DNA of 64,000 nt from Streptococcus sp. NPS 308 (GTDB lineage: Bacteria > Bacillota > Bacilli > Lactobacillales > Streptococcaceae): positions 1,769,001-1,833,000 of the forward strand of contig NZ_AP017652.1 in the NCBI RefSeq assembly GCF_002355895.1, read 5' to 3'. The notes under the pieces were generated by a model that saw only the letters and a program-made list of their open reading frames with translations, did no database searches and was not told the DNA's origin. Made by a program: the position numbers and the translations under genes. The stretch's first letter is position 1; every line of letters starts with the position of its first letter. Shown here one piece after another: positions 45,319 to 54,334 of this stretch.

Positions 45319-46996
45319 ATGAAACTTGGACTTGAAGTTGATCCACAAGCTGACCACCCACCATTAGATTCAGATAGAAATCTAAGGTTTTATCTCCTGC
45401 GAAATACAAGGTTGGTAGCGTCAACCTTTTTTCAGTCTCGCCAGCTTGAAACGCAAGGACTTGAATCTCATCCTGATAAGCGACACCATGCACACCCGTC
45501 CCTGGTTGAATCGAAATCTTAGCTTCTAAAGGACCACTACATTCTCTGCGCTTAACTGTAAAATAGGCATTTTCTCCCTTGGTCACAGCGAGACTGTTTT
45601 CTGAAAACTCCAGTTGCTGAACAGCTTCTTTTTTTGACAAGCTAGGTGTTTTATAAAGTGAAATCTTAGTTAATACTGGCAAATCCTGTGCCTCTGTAAT
45701 GGTCACACGAATCTTCTGAGCCTCTACCATGGATCCGCGCAAAAGGCGTTTATAGCCTACTGTAAATCCTGATCCAAACTCCTGCCAGACACCATCCAAC
45801 TCTACCTGAACATGGAAAGCAGCGATTCGTTGCCCTAGCTTCAAATCTTCTCTTAACTCAATTACATCAAAAGTTTTAGGTGACTCTAAATCGAGCTCTA
45901 ACTGAATTGGCAGTTCTGCATCACTTGCCCAAGAACTAGTCTCCAGTCCATCTGTCAGATGATGACAGGCAAAGTCTGCGGAGAGAGTAGGACCAGATAC
46001 CTTGCTTCCCAGAGCCAAATCTTCTTTATAGAGTTCGTCACGGTAGGCCCTAAATTCATACAATCGCTGGATATCCCTTTCATCAAAGAGACCATCTTTA
46101 TTAGGAGGAATATTGAGCAAGAGAGGGGTTCCCCGCCCCACTGAGTGAAAGTAGATTTCGACCAATTCCTCAAGAGACTTGGGATCCTGATCCTCATGGT
46201 AAAACCAACCCGGCCGAAGGGATACATCCGCCTCACCGATTGAAAACAACGTACCCGAGGGATCACCGTGCTGTAAATAATCTAATGCAGCCTCTGTCCC
46301 CAACTGATCGGGCTTGACTTTTTGCCACAAGGGATCCCCTGCATAGCCCCGTTCATTGCCAATCCAGCGAATACTAGTTCCCTCAGTTGAGAAAATCAAA
46401 CAATCGCCCTGCAAGTCACGAATGGTTTCAAACCAATTCTCAAACTCATAGTTGACCTGCTGAGCCCCTTCCCCTCGAGCACCATCCATCCAGACCTCAG
46501 CAAATTTCCCTCCATTTCCATAGTTAGAATTTGATAAGATTTCCTCCAGCTGTGCCAGATAATAGGCATTGTAGTCTGCTTCTCGGTCCACATGATAGAG
46601 GGGACTATGGGCATCCCAAGGAGATAAATAAACTCCCATGTCTATGTCAAACTCAGTTGCAGCTTGGGAAACTTCAAGGAGCAAGTCCCCCGCTCCTTTC
46701 CTCCAAGGACTAGCCTTGACCGAATAGTCTGTATGTGCTGTCGGGTAGAGCACAAAACCATCATGGTGCTTGACCACCAAAATCAGTTTTTTAAAACCTG
46801 TTTCTTTGAGCACCCGAACCCACTCACGTGCATCCAACTTGGTCGGGTTAAAGCGTTCAGGCTCCTCCTGGCCTGTTCCCCATTCCTGGTCATAAAAGGT
46901 ATTGGGGCCAAAATGGATGAAGGCAGCTAGTTCATCTCCCAGATAAGCTAGCTGGGCCTGACTTGGTAATGGTCCATGCGGTTTTATTTTTATCAT
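45317..46996 (-). CDS. Family 29 alpha-L-fucosidase
   Basis: A 559-residue cytoplasmic fucosidase. The barrel starts with YLGDELAAFIHFGPNTFYDQ, VKHHDGFVLYPTAHTDYSV is a strong GH29 motif, and the nucleophile Asp lies in EVWMDGARGEG near residue 170. The C-terminal 200 residues form beta-sandwich domains. The start at 46996 gives the length known for the pneumococcal homologue. It removes fucose from N-glycans or glycan fragments. No fucose uptake or catabolic operon is found nearby, unlike in pneumococcus. Confidence 0.92.
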   Translation of the reverse strand: MIKIKPHGPLPSQAQLAYLGDELAAFIHFGPNTFYDQEWGTGQEEPERFNPTKLDAREWVRVLKETGFKKLILVVKHHDGFVLYPTAHTDYSVKASPWRKGAGDLLLEVSQAATEFDIDMGVYLSPWDAHSPLYHVDREADYNAYYLAQLEEILSNSNYGNGGKFAEVWMDGARGEGAQQVNYEFENWFETIRDLQGDCLIFSTEGTSIRWIGNERGYAGDPLWQKVKPDQLGTEAALDYLQHGDPSGTLFSIGEADVSLRPGWFYHEDQDPKSLEELVEIYFHSVGRGTPLLLNIPPNKDGLFDERDIQRLYEFRAYRDELYKEDLALGSKVSGPTLSADFACHHLTDGLETSSWASDAELPIQLELDLESPKTFDVIELREDLKLGQRIAAFHVQVELDGVWQEFGSGFTVGYKRLLRGSMVEAQKIRVTITEAQDLPVLTKISLYKTPSLSKKEAVQQLEFSENSLAVTKGENAYFTVKRRECSGPLEAKISIQPGTGVHGVAYQDEIQVLAFQAGETEKRLTLPTLYFAGDKTLDFYLNLMVGGQLVDQLQVQVS

Positions 46997-47039
46997 CATC
47001 TCATATCTCTTTCTCTGATTATTTCTCTTATTCCCAAAG

Positions 47040-47060
47040 TTATCCACAGGTTGTGGATAA
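47040..47060. promoter_or_regulatory. Inverted pair of DnaA boxes, copy 1
   Basis: TTATCCACA and TGTGGATAA, separated by GGT, are two perfect consensus DnaA boxes in opposite orientation. The same sequence is also a perfect palindrome that could serve another regulator or fold as a hairpin. Confidence 0.6.
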
Positions 47061-47248
47061 GAAAACCTGCCTAAAAACTAGCTTTCCCAAACTCCAGCTC
47101 TTAGACTTTGAAACTGTCACCCTCAGGCAGCCTGCTCAAATCTCCACTGCGATACGATTTCTACTAGAAAATTAGCTCGTTACTAGTTGCCGATACTATT
47201 CTCAAGATACCTCTAGGCTACTAACTGAATGTCCTGCTCTCCCCAGAC

Positions 47249-47269
47249 TTATCCACAACTTGTGAATAA
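47249..47269. promoter_or_regulatory. Inverted pair of DnaA boxes, copy 2
   Basis: TTATCCACA and TGTGAATAA separated by ACT: one perfect DnaA box and one with a single change, in the same 9-3-9 layout as copy 1, 209 bases away. Confidence 0.58.
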
Positions 47270-47662
47270 ACCATTCTTCCTAGTTGTTACCTCGTTGACT
47301 ATAACAAAAAATCTAGGTAGCGTCAATAAGACAAGGCTGTCTTCCTAAATACTCAGAAAAGATTCTATAATTTGTACAATATACATTTTACACTTTCCGT
47401 AAGAAAGGCTTTTCAGATAGATTTCATATAATTTACCATCATTCTTTCAATTACAAACTCAGCCGAATCCCTTATTAATTCTATGTATGAAAGTAATTTT
47501 TTCATCTCAAATCATAAAATTTAATATAAAATTTTAAAAATTTTTCTATTCGTTTTATTGTATGTATATCCATTTTATCTTTGTTTTCTATCCCCTACTG
47601 CATATTAACATAAAACACTATAAAAACCATATTTTGTCGAAATTTTCTCTATATTTTCGTCC

Positions 47663-47691
47663 TTGACAAGCATTATTGTTTGTGTTATAAC
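47663..47691 (+). promoter_or_regulatory. arcA promoter
   Basis: Consensus TTGACA (47663-47668), 17 bases, TATAAC (47686-47691) with a TGT extension. Confidence 0.85.
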
Positions 47692-47696
47692 GAACA

Positions 47697-47710
47697 TGTA
47701 AGCGGTATCA
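47697..47710 (+). promoter_or_regulatory. cre site of the arc operon
   Basis: TGTAAGCGGTATCA matches the CcpA consensus TGWAANCGNTNWCA at every position and lies five bases after the -10, covering the transcription start. CcpA bound here should block initiation. Confidence 0.9.
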
Positions 47711-47748
47711 AAAAGGTATCAAAGCAAAATTTTAAAGGAGGAAACCAC

Positions 47749-48975
47749 ATGTCTTCACATCCAATTCAGGTATTCTCAGAAATTGGGAAACTGAAAAAAG
47801 TTATGTTGCATCGTCCGGGCAAAGAGTTGGAAAACTTAATGCCGGACCACCTCGAGAGGCTACTCTTTGATGACATCCCATTTTTAGCGGACGCCCAGAG
47901 TGAGCACGACGCTTTTGCTCAGGCACTTCGTGACGAAGGAGTCGAAGTCCTTTACCTAGAGCAACTGGCTGCTGAATCATTGACTACTCCAGAAATCCGA
48001 AATCAATTCATCGAGGAATATTTAGACGAAGCCAACATCCGTGGCCGTCAAACTAAGATTGCAATTCGCAAGCTCCTCCAAGACATAGAGGACAATCTCG
48101 AATTGATCGAAAAAACCATGGCTGGGGTTCAAAAAACAGAACTCCCTGAAATCCCTGAATCAGCAAAAGGATTAACCGACTTAGTTGAGTCAGATTATCC
48201 ATTTGCTATCGATCCTATGCCCAACCTCTACTTCACTCGCGATCCATTTGCTACTATCGGACATGCTGTATCGCTCAACCATATGTATGCCGACACCCGT
48301 AACCGCGAGACCCTCTACGGTAAATACATTTTTAAATACCACCCCGTTTACGGTGGCCTTGATTTGATTTACAATCGTGAAGAAACGACACGCATCGAAG
48401 GAGGCGATGAACTTGTTCTCTCTAAAGATGTTCTAGCTGTAGGAATTTCTCAACGGACGGATGCGGCATCTATAGAAAAACTACTTGTCAACATCTTCAA
48501 AAAAAATGTTGGCTTCAAAAAAGTATTGGCCTTTGAATTCTCAAACAGCCGTAAGTTCATGCACTTGGATACTGTCTTTACTATGGTGGACTACGATAAA
48601 TTTACTATCCACCCAGAAATCCAAGGCAACCTCCGAGTCTTCTCTGTGACCTATGAAAATGAAGAATTGCAAATCGTCGAAGAAAAAGGCGATCTTGCAG
48701 AACTCCTTGCCCAAAACCTCGGTGTTGAAAAAGTAACCCTCATCCCATGCGGGGACGGAAACATCGTTGCTGCTGCTCGTGAACAATGGAATGACGGTTC
48801 TAACACCCTTGCAATCGCACCAGGTGTGGTAGTCGTTTATGAACGCAATACCGTTACCAATAAGAAACTGGAAGAATACGGTCTTCGCCTCATTAAGATT
48901 CGCGGAAGGGAATTGGTACGTGGCCGTGGTGGACCTCGTTGCATGTCTATGCCGTTTGAACGCGAAGAAATTTAA
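47749..48975 (+). CDS. arcA: Arginine deiminase
   Basis: ArcA hydrolyses arginine to citrulline and ammonia, the first step of the arginine deiminase pathway. From the ATG at 47749 (AAAGGAGG upstream) the protein has 408 residues. Active-site segments are [11 protein letters not shown] near residue 160, [12 protein letters not shown] near residue 270, and the C-terminal [13 protein letters not shown] that carries the catalytic Cys. It is the first gene of arcABCD, with a strong promoter and a perfect cre site. A longer frame from 47680 would overlap the promoter and is rejected. Confidence 0.98.
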   Translation: MSSHPIQVFSEIGKLKKVMLHRPGKELENLMPDHLERLLFDDIPFLADAQSEHDAFAQALRDEGVEVLYLEQLAAESLTTPEIRNQFIEEYLDEANIRGRQTKIAIRKLLQDIEDNLELIEKTMAGVQKTELPEIPESAKGLTDLVESDYPFAIDPMPNLYFTRDPFATIGHAVSLNHMYADTRNRETLYGKYIFKYHPVYGGLDLIYNREETTRIEGGDELVLSKDVLAVGISQRTDAASIEKLLVNIFKKNVGFKKVLAFEFSNSRKFMHLDTVFTMVDYDKFTIHPEIQGNLRVFSVTYENEELQIVEEKGDLAELLAQNLGVEKVTLIPCGDGNIVAAAREQWNDGSNTLAIAPGVVVVYERNTVTNKKLEEYGLRLIKIRGRELVRGRGGPRCMSMPFEREEI

Positions 48976-49052
48976 CTTCCTCACCCTTCTGATAGATAGA
49001 CAGATTATACTTGGCCAAGTCCCTTAGGACGAAGTATTAGAAAGAGGTTATC

Positions 49053-50069
49053 ATGACACATTCCCTATTTCAAGGACGTAGTTTTCTAGCAGAAAAAGAT
49101 TTTAGCCGAGCAGAGCTCGAATACCTTATCGGTCTTTCAGCTCACTTGAAAGACCTCAAAAAACGCAATATCGAACACCGCTATCTAGCAGGCAAAAACA
49201 TTGCTCTCTTGTTTGAAAAGACTTCTACTAGAACCCGGGCTGCTTTTACAACAGCAGCCATTGACCTAGGTGCGCATCCTGAATACCTAGGTGCCAACGA
49301 TATCCAACTTGGCAAGAAAGAATCAACTGAAGATACCGCTAAAGTTCTCGGACGCATGTTTGACGGAATTGAATTTCGTGGTTTTAGCCAGGATATGGTA
49401 GAAGAACTGGCTCAGTATTCTGGCGTTCCTGTTTGGAACGGTTTGACTGACAAATGGCACCCAACTCAAATGTTGGCCGACTACCTTACAGTACAAGAAA
49501 ACTTTGGTCATCTAGAAGGATTGACCTTGGTCTACTGTGGAGATGGTCGCAACAACGTTGCCAATAGTCTCCTTGTGACGGGAGCGATTCTCGGAGTCAA
49601 CGTACATGTCTTCTCTCCAAAAGAACTCTTCCCTGACCAATCTGTTGTAGAATTGGCAAAAGGATATGCAAAAGAAAGCGGCGCCCACATCCTGATTACA
49701 GAAGATGCTGATGAGGCTGTCAAAGGAGCTGACGTCCTCTACACTGACGTTTGGGTATCTATGGGCGAAGAAGACAAATTTGCTGAACGGGTTGCCCTAC
49801 TCAAACCTTACCAAGTCAACATGGAGTTGGTGAAGAAAGCTGGAAACGACAAGTTGATTTTCCTTCACTGCTTGCCAGCCTTCCACGACACCAATACCAT
49901 TTACGGTAAACAAGTAGCTGAAAAATTTGGCGTAGAAGAAATGGAAGTAACGGACGAAGTCTTCCGCAGTCAATACGCACGACACTTTGATCAAGCAGAA
50001 AATCGGATGCATACCATCAAAGCTGTCATGGCAGCGACTCTTGGAAATCTCTATATTCCTAAAGTCTAA
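49053..50069 (+). CDS. arcB: Ornithine carbamoyltransferase, catabolic
   Basis: ArcB splits citrulline with phosphate into ornithine and carbamoyl phosphate. The 338-residue protein has the carbamoyl-phosphate motif STRTRAAF near residue 57, [12 protein letters not shown] near residue 134, and the ornithine-binding HCLPAFHD near residue 270. It is the second gene of the operon, 77 bases after arcA, with AAGAGG before the start. As it sits in the arc operon and not beside arginine biosynthesis genes, the catabolic role is clear. Confidence 0.98.
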   Translation: MTHSLFQGRSFLAEKDFSRAELEYLIGLSAHLKDLKKRNIEHRYLAGKNIALLFEKTSTRTRAAFTTAAIDLGAHPEYLGANDIQLGKKESTEDTAKVLGRMFDGIEFRGFSQDMVEELAQYSGVPVWNGLTDKWHPTQMLADYLTVQENFGHLEGLTLVYCGDGRNNVANSLLVTGAILGVNVHVFSPKELFPDQSVVELAKGYAKESGAHILITEDADEAVKGADVLYTDVWVSMGEEDKFAERVALLKPYQVNMELVKKAGNDKLIFLHCLPAFHDTNTIYGKQVAEKFGVEEMEVTDEVFRSQYARHFDQAENRMHTIKAVMAATLGNLYIPKV

Positions 50070-50381
50070 TATGTAGTAACCAAGCACCTTAGGGACTCCG
50101 GCTAGTAAGCATTACAATCCATATTTCTAGAAATAAGAAGTTCGTTTAATCAATTGCCACCTCTAAACAAACCTTCCTATCATCCTTTTATCACTAGTCT
50201 AGTCCCTTTGGTGGTTTAACCCACTCTTATCCATTTTTGAACTCCCTTCGTCCAGATTACCTCAATGCATCTACCTCTCACCTCATCAGAATAGTGCTTG
50301 CTCCAAGCATCCAACCTTGGTCTTGCTTTCAATCTTTTCTTTGAGGTCTGATAGGTTTGTATCTTAGTGAAAGGAGAGATC
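50070..50381. other. Interval between arcB and arcC
   Basis: About 310 bases without a convincing gene, unusual inside an operon. It holds a perfect 14-base palindrome (TATTTCTAGAAATA, 50122-50135) but no intrinsic terminator was found, so read-through to arcC is expected. It might be an RNA-processing or decayed region. Confidence 0.5.
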
Positions 50382-51329
50382 ATGTCTCATCGGAAAATCG
50401 TCGTCGCCTTAGGCGGAAATGCCATCCTCTCCACAGATCCCTCTGCCCAGGCTCAGGAAGCTGCTCTGGTAGAAACAGCTCGTTATCTGGTCAAACTGAT
50501 TCAAAACGGGGATGAACTCATCATCACCCATGGCAACGGCCCTCAGGTTGGAAATCTCCTGCTCCAACACTTGAAGGCTAATTCTGAAAAAAATCCTGCC
50601 TTTCCACTGGATTCTCTAGTCGCTATGACCGAGGGCAGTATCGGTTTTTGGCTCCAAAACGCCTTGGAAAATGCCCTAGTAGACGCTAACATCGAAAAGA
50701 ACGTCGCCTCTGTAGTCACTCAAGTCATCGTCGACAAGGACGACCCAGCATTCGCTGATCCAAGCAAACCAATCGGTCCTTTCTATAGCGAAGAAGAAGC
50801 AAAAGCAGAAAGTGAAAAGACAGGTGCTACCTTTAAGGAAGATGCTGGTCGGGGATGGCGTAAGGTAGTCGCTTCACCTAAACCAATTGGCATCAAAGAA
50901 ATCAATAGCATCCGTACTTTACTCAATGACGGACAAATCGTCATCGCTGCTGGCGGTGGAGGCATTCCTGTCATTGAAAATGAAAACGGTTACTTGGACG
51001 GTGTTGAAGCCGTTATAGACAAAGACTTTGCTTCTCAACTGCTGGCAGAATTGGTTGAGGCAGATGTTTTTATCGTGCTCACTGGCGTAGACTACGTCTA
51101 CATCAACTACAATAAACCAAATCAAGAAAGGCTGGAACGCGTTACCGTTAGTCAACTTCAAGAATACATCAAACAAGGACAATTTGCTCCAGGTAGCATG
51201 CTACCCAAGGTCGAAGCTGCCATTGACTTTGTCACCCACCACCCTGCTGGTAAGGCTGTTATCACCTCACTCAGCAATCTCGGTGCCCTGATTGAATCCG
51301 AAAGTGGAACAATTATTGTGAAAGACTAG
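50382..51329 (+). CDS. arcC: Carbamate kinase
   Basis: ArcC makes ATP from carbamoyl phosphate and ADP, releasing carbamate that decays to ammonia and CO2. The protein is 315 residues from the ATG at 50382, with AAAGGAGAG upstream; an in-frame ATG five codons earlier overlaps that site. N-terminal [25 protein letters not shown] and the segment [11 protein letters not shown] identify the family. It is the third arc gene. Confidence 0.97.
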   Translation: MSHRKIVVALGGNAILSTDPSAQAQEAALVETARYLVKLIQNGDELIITHGNGPQVGNLLLQHLKANSEKNPAFPLDSLVAMTEGSIGFWLQNALENALVDANIEKNVASVVTQVIVDKDDPAFADPSKPIGPFYSEEEAKAESEKTGATFKEDAGRGWRKVVASPKPIGIKEINSIRTLLNDGQIVIAAGGGGIPVIENENGYLDGVEAVIDKDFASQLLAELVEADVFIVLTGVDYVYINYNKPNQERLERVTVSQLQEYIKQGQFAPGSMLPKVEAAIDFVTHHPAGKAVITSLSNLGALIESESGTIIVKD

Positions 51330-51419
51330 TCAATTTTTAAACAAGCTTGATTAGGAGTACACAGGCAGACCAACATCATTCGTTTTATACTTTGTGACAT
51401 AGTTTAGGAGGAAAAACAA

Positions 51420-52931
51420 ATGAGTGAAAATACAAAAAAAAGGTTCCAAATGCCGTCATCTTACACTGTTTTGATCATTATCATTGCTATTATGGCAATC
51501 TTGACTTGGATCATCCCAGCAGGTAAGTATGATACAGACGAAGCAGGTAACCTCATTGCAGGTACCTATCAAACCGTTACCTCTAATCCCCAAGGGATTT
51601 ACGATGTTTTAATGGCTCCGATTCGGGCTATGCTCGGTCACGAACCTACAAAAGCCGCTATTGACGTTGCCTTCTTTATCCTCATGGTTGGGGGATTCCT
51701 TGGCGTTGTCAATGCAACTGGCACACTAGATGTTGGTATCGCCTCTATTGTTAAGAAATACAAGGGACGCGAAAAAATGCTGATTCTCATCCTCATGCCC
51801 CTCTTTGCACTAGGAGGAACAACTTATGGTATGGGTGAAGAAACCATGGCATTTTACCCACTCCTCGTCCCTGTGATGATGGCTGTTGGTTTCGATAGCA
51901 TTACTGCTGTTGCCATTATCCTACTCGGTTCTCAAGTTGGCTGTCTCGCCTCTACACTCAATCCATTCGCAACTGTTATCGCTTCTGATACGGCAGGTGT
52001 ATCATCTATGGACGGTGTCATTCTCCGGATTATTTTCTGGATTGTGATGACGGGTATGAGTACCTACTTCGTTTACCGCTATGCAGAAAAAATTCAAAAA
52101 GATCCTACAAAATCACTCGTTTATTCTCAAAGAGAAGAAGACCTCAAACATTTCAAAGTCACTGACAATGATGATGCTCCATCTGTCTTGAGCAAGAAAC
52201 AAAAACATGTACTTGCCTTGTTCATCTTGACCTTTATCATCATGATCGCCAGCTTTATCCCTTGGGTAGACTTGCATATCACCTTGTTTGAAGATCTGAA
52301 GAACTGGTTGATTGGTCTTCCTGTTGTCGGTGGAGTGATCGGTTCATCTGCTCAACCTTTTGGTAGTTGGTACTTCCCTGAAGGGGCTATGCTCTTTGCC
52401 GTCATGGGGATCCTCATCGGTATCGTATACGGCCTCAAGGAAAGTAAAATCATCTCTACCTTTATGAATGGTGCAGCAGATCTTCTCACAGTAGCTTTGA
52501 TTTGTGCGGTAGCTCGTGGTATCCAAGTTATCATGAATGACGGTATGATCACTGCGACAATCCTTCACTGGGGCGAAGTCGGCCTTCAAGGTCTCTCACC
52601 TCAAGTCTTTATCGTCTTGACCTACCTCTTCTACCTCCCTATGTCCTTCCTTATCCCATCTTCATCAGGTTTAGCTAGTGCTACAATGGGTATCATGGCA
52701 CCACTCGGTGAGTTTGTCAATGTTAAGGCAAGCCTCATCATCACTGCCTACCAATCTGCATCTGGTGTACTTAACCTCATCACTCCTACTTCTGGTATTG
52801 TAATGGGAGCTCTCGCACTCGGTCGTATCAGCTTAGGAACTTGGTGGAAATTTGTTGCGAAACTCATTATCACTATCGTGATTGTGAGCATGCTTCTACT
52901 TATCCTAGGCACCTTCCTGCCATTCCTATAA
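51420..52931 (+). CDS. arcD: Arginine/ornithine antiporter, YfcC family
   Basis: A 503-residue membrane protein with about twelve or more hydrophobic segments. The N-terminal SSYTVLIIIIAIMAILTWII and the motifs GGTTYGMGEETMAFYPLLVP and FLIPSSSGLASATMGIMAPL are typical of YfcC/C4-dicarboxylate-like carriers. In streptococcal arc operons this gene takes the place of ArcD, exchanging arginine for ornithine. TAGGAGG precedes the start. It is followed after 20 bases by a peptidase gene. Confidence 0.93.
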   Translation: MSENTKKRFQMPSSYTVLIIIIAIMAILTWIIPAGKYDTDEAGNLIAGTYQTVTSNPQGIYDVLMAPIRAMLGHEPTKAAIDVAFFILMVGGFLGVVNATGTLDVGIASIVKKYKGREKMLILILMPLFALGGTTYGMGEETMAFYPLLVPVMMAVGFDSITAVAIILLGSQVGCLASTLNPFATVIASDTAGVSSMDGVILRIIFWIVMTGMSTYFVYRYAEKIQKDPTKSLVYSQREEDLKHFKVTDNDDAPSVLSKKQKHVLALFILTFIIMIASFIPWVDLHITLFEDLKNWLIGLPVVGGVIGSSAQPFGSWYFPEGAMLFAVMGILIGIVYGLKESKIISTFMNGAADLLTVALICAVARGIQVIMNDGMITATILHWGEVGLQGLSPQVFIVLTYLFYLPMSFLIPSSSGLASATMGIMAPLGEFVNVKASLIITAYQSASGVLNLITPTSGIVMGALALGRISLGTWWKFVAKLIITIVIVSMLLLILGTFLPFL

Positions 52932-52951
52932 AATAGTGCGAGGTAAAACGA

Positions 52952-54280
52952 ATGACCGTCTACATCACTGATTCTATTAAACAAAGCTTTGTAAAGAGCC
53001 TACAAATCTTGATTTCTTATCCATCTGTTCTTCACGAAGGGGAGCAGGGGACACCTTTTGGACAAGCTATTCAAGACGTCCTAGAAAAGACGCTGGAAAT
53101 CTGCCATGAACTTGGCTTTCGAACCTATATTGATCCCAAGGGCTATTATGGCTATGCCGAGGTTGGCGAGGGAGAGCTCCTTGCCATCCTCTGTCACTTG
53201 GATGTTGTACCTGCAGGAGATCTATCAGATTGGCAGACGCCACCATTTGAAGCAAGCATTAAAGAAGGAATCCTCTACGGAAGAGGGGCACAGGACGATA
53301 AAGGTCCTTCACTGTCAGCTCTCTACGCAGTGAAAAGCTTGCTTGACCAAGGCATCCAATTTAAGAAGCGCGTGCGTTTTATCTTTGGTACGGATGAAGA
53401 AACCCTTTGGAGATGTATGGCACGCTACAATGCCCTCGAAGAAACAGCCAGTATGGGATTCGCCCCTGATTCGTCATTTCCTTTGACATACGCTGAAAAG
53501 GGGCTCCTTCAAGTCAAGCTTCATGGCCCCGGCTCTGATCAACTCAAGCTCGATATCGGAGGTGCCTTTAATGTCGTACCAGACAAGGCAAGTTACCAAG
53601 GTCCTCTTTATGAAGCGGTTTGTAGAGGTTTAACAGAAGCTGGTTATGATTACCAAACTGCAGACCAAACAGTGACTGTTATCGGTTTGCCCAAACATGC
53701 CAAAGACGCTAGTCAGGGTATAAATGCCGTCATTCGACTAGCCAGTGTACTCGCAAACCTTCACTCACATCCTACTCTCCATTTTCTAAGCGACAAAGCC
53801 GGGCAGGACGGCAAAGGGCTGAAAATATTTGGGGAGGTCGCTGATGAACCGTCCGGTTCCCTTTCCTTTAATGTTGCGGGCTTGACTATCAATCCCGATA
53901 GCTCCGAGATTCGGATCGATATACGCATACCTGTGCTAGCAGATAAGGAGAAACTGGTGGCACAGCTCACTCAGTGCGCCAAAGACTACCAACTTGACTA
54001 CCAAGAATTTGACTATCTAGCACCCCTCTATGTCGCAAGAGATAGCCAACTTGTTACTACCCTTATGCAAGTCTACCTAGAAAAAACCGGAGATAAAACT
54101 CCTCCTCTCTCATCAGGTGGTGCTACCTTTGCCCGCACCATGCCAAACTGTGTAGCCTTTGGCGCTCTTTTTCCAGGAGCACAACAAACTGAACATCAGG
54201 CAAATGAAGCAGCTGTCCTAGACGATCTTTATCGCGCTATGGACATCTACGCAGAGGCGGTTTACCGTCTCGCAACCTAA
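52952..54280 (+). CDS. M20 family metallopeptidase (PepV/Sapep-like)
   Basis: A 442-residue zinc dipeptidase. Metal ligands are in CHLDVVPAG near residue 86 and RGAQDDKGP near residue 114, the catalytic Glu pair lies in FGTDEET near residue 148, the next ligand in APDSSFPLTYAEKG, and the C-terminal His in GAQQTEHQANE. It is the last gene of the arc operon, where it may free arginine from peptides or act in an ArcT-like accessory role. It ends at a strong terminator. Confidence 0.92.
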   Translation: MTVYITDSIKQSFVKSLQILISYPSVLHEGEQGTPFGQAIQDVLEKTLEICHELGFRTYIDPKGYYGYAEVGEGELLAILCHLDVVPAGDLSDWQTPPFEASIKEGILYGRGAQDDKGPSLSALYAVKSLLDQGIQFKKRVRFIFGTDEETLWRCMARYNALEETASMGFAPDSSFPLTYAEKGLLQVKLHGPGSDQLKLDIGGAFNVVPDKASYQGPLYEAVCRGLTEAGYDYQTADQTVTVIGLPKHAKDASQGINAVIRLASVLANLHSHPTLHFLSDKAGQDGKGLKIFGEVADEPSGSLSFNVAGLTINPDSSEIRIDIRIPVLADKEKLVAQLTQCAKDYQLDYQEFDYLAPLYVARDSQLVTTLMQVYLEKTGDKTPPLSSGGATFARTMPNCVAFGALFPGAQQTEHQANEAAVLDDLYRAMDIYAEAVYRLAT

Positions 54281-54298
54281 CCAGATAAAGTTTCTACC

Positions 54299-54328
54299 AA
54301 AAAATCCCGCAGATTTGCGGGATTTTTT
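54299..54328. terminator. Bidirectional terminator between the arc and adc operons
   Basis: AAAAAATCCCGCA and TGCGGGATTTTTT form a perfect 13-pair stem around GATT. Confidence 0.95.
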
Positions 54329-54334
54329 CTTACA

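Larger units (their letters stand above)
46997..47748. other. Long gene-free interval upstream of arcA
   Basis: No protein frame is supported. It holds two inverted DnaA-box pairs (47040-47060, 47249-47269) and a very AT-rich region at 47340-47650. The arcA promoter and cre site are at its right end. Confidence 0.7.

Noticed and set aside
46997..47748. Replication origin
   Set aside because: DnaA boxes and an AT-rich stretch are present, but no dnaA, dnaN or rpmH gene is near, and the neighbouring genes belong to carbohydrate and arginine metabolism.
47680..47748. Upstream extension of arcA
   Set aside because: It would cover the -10 box and cre site and lacks the conserved arginine deiminase N-terminus.
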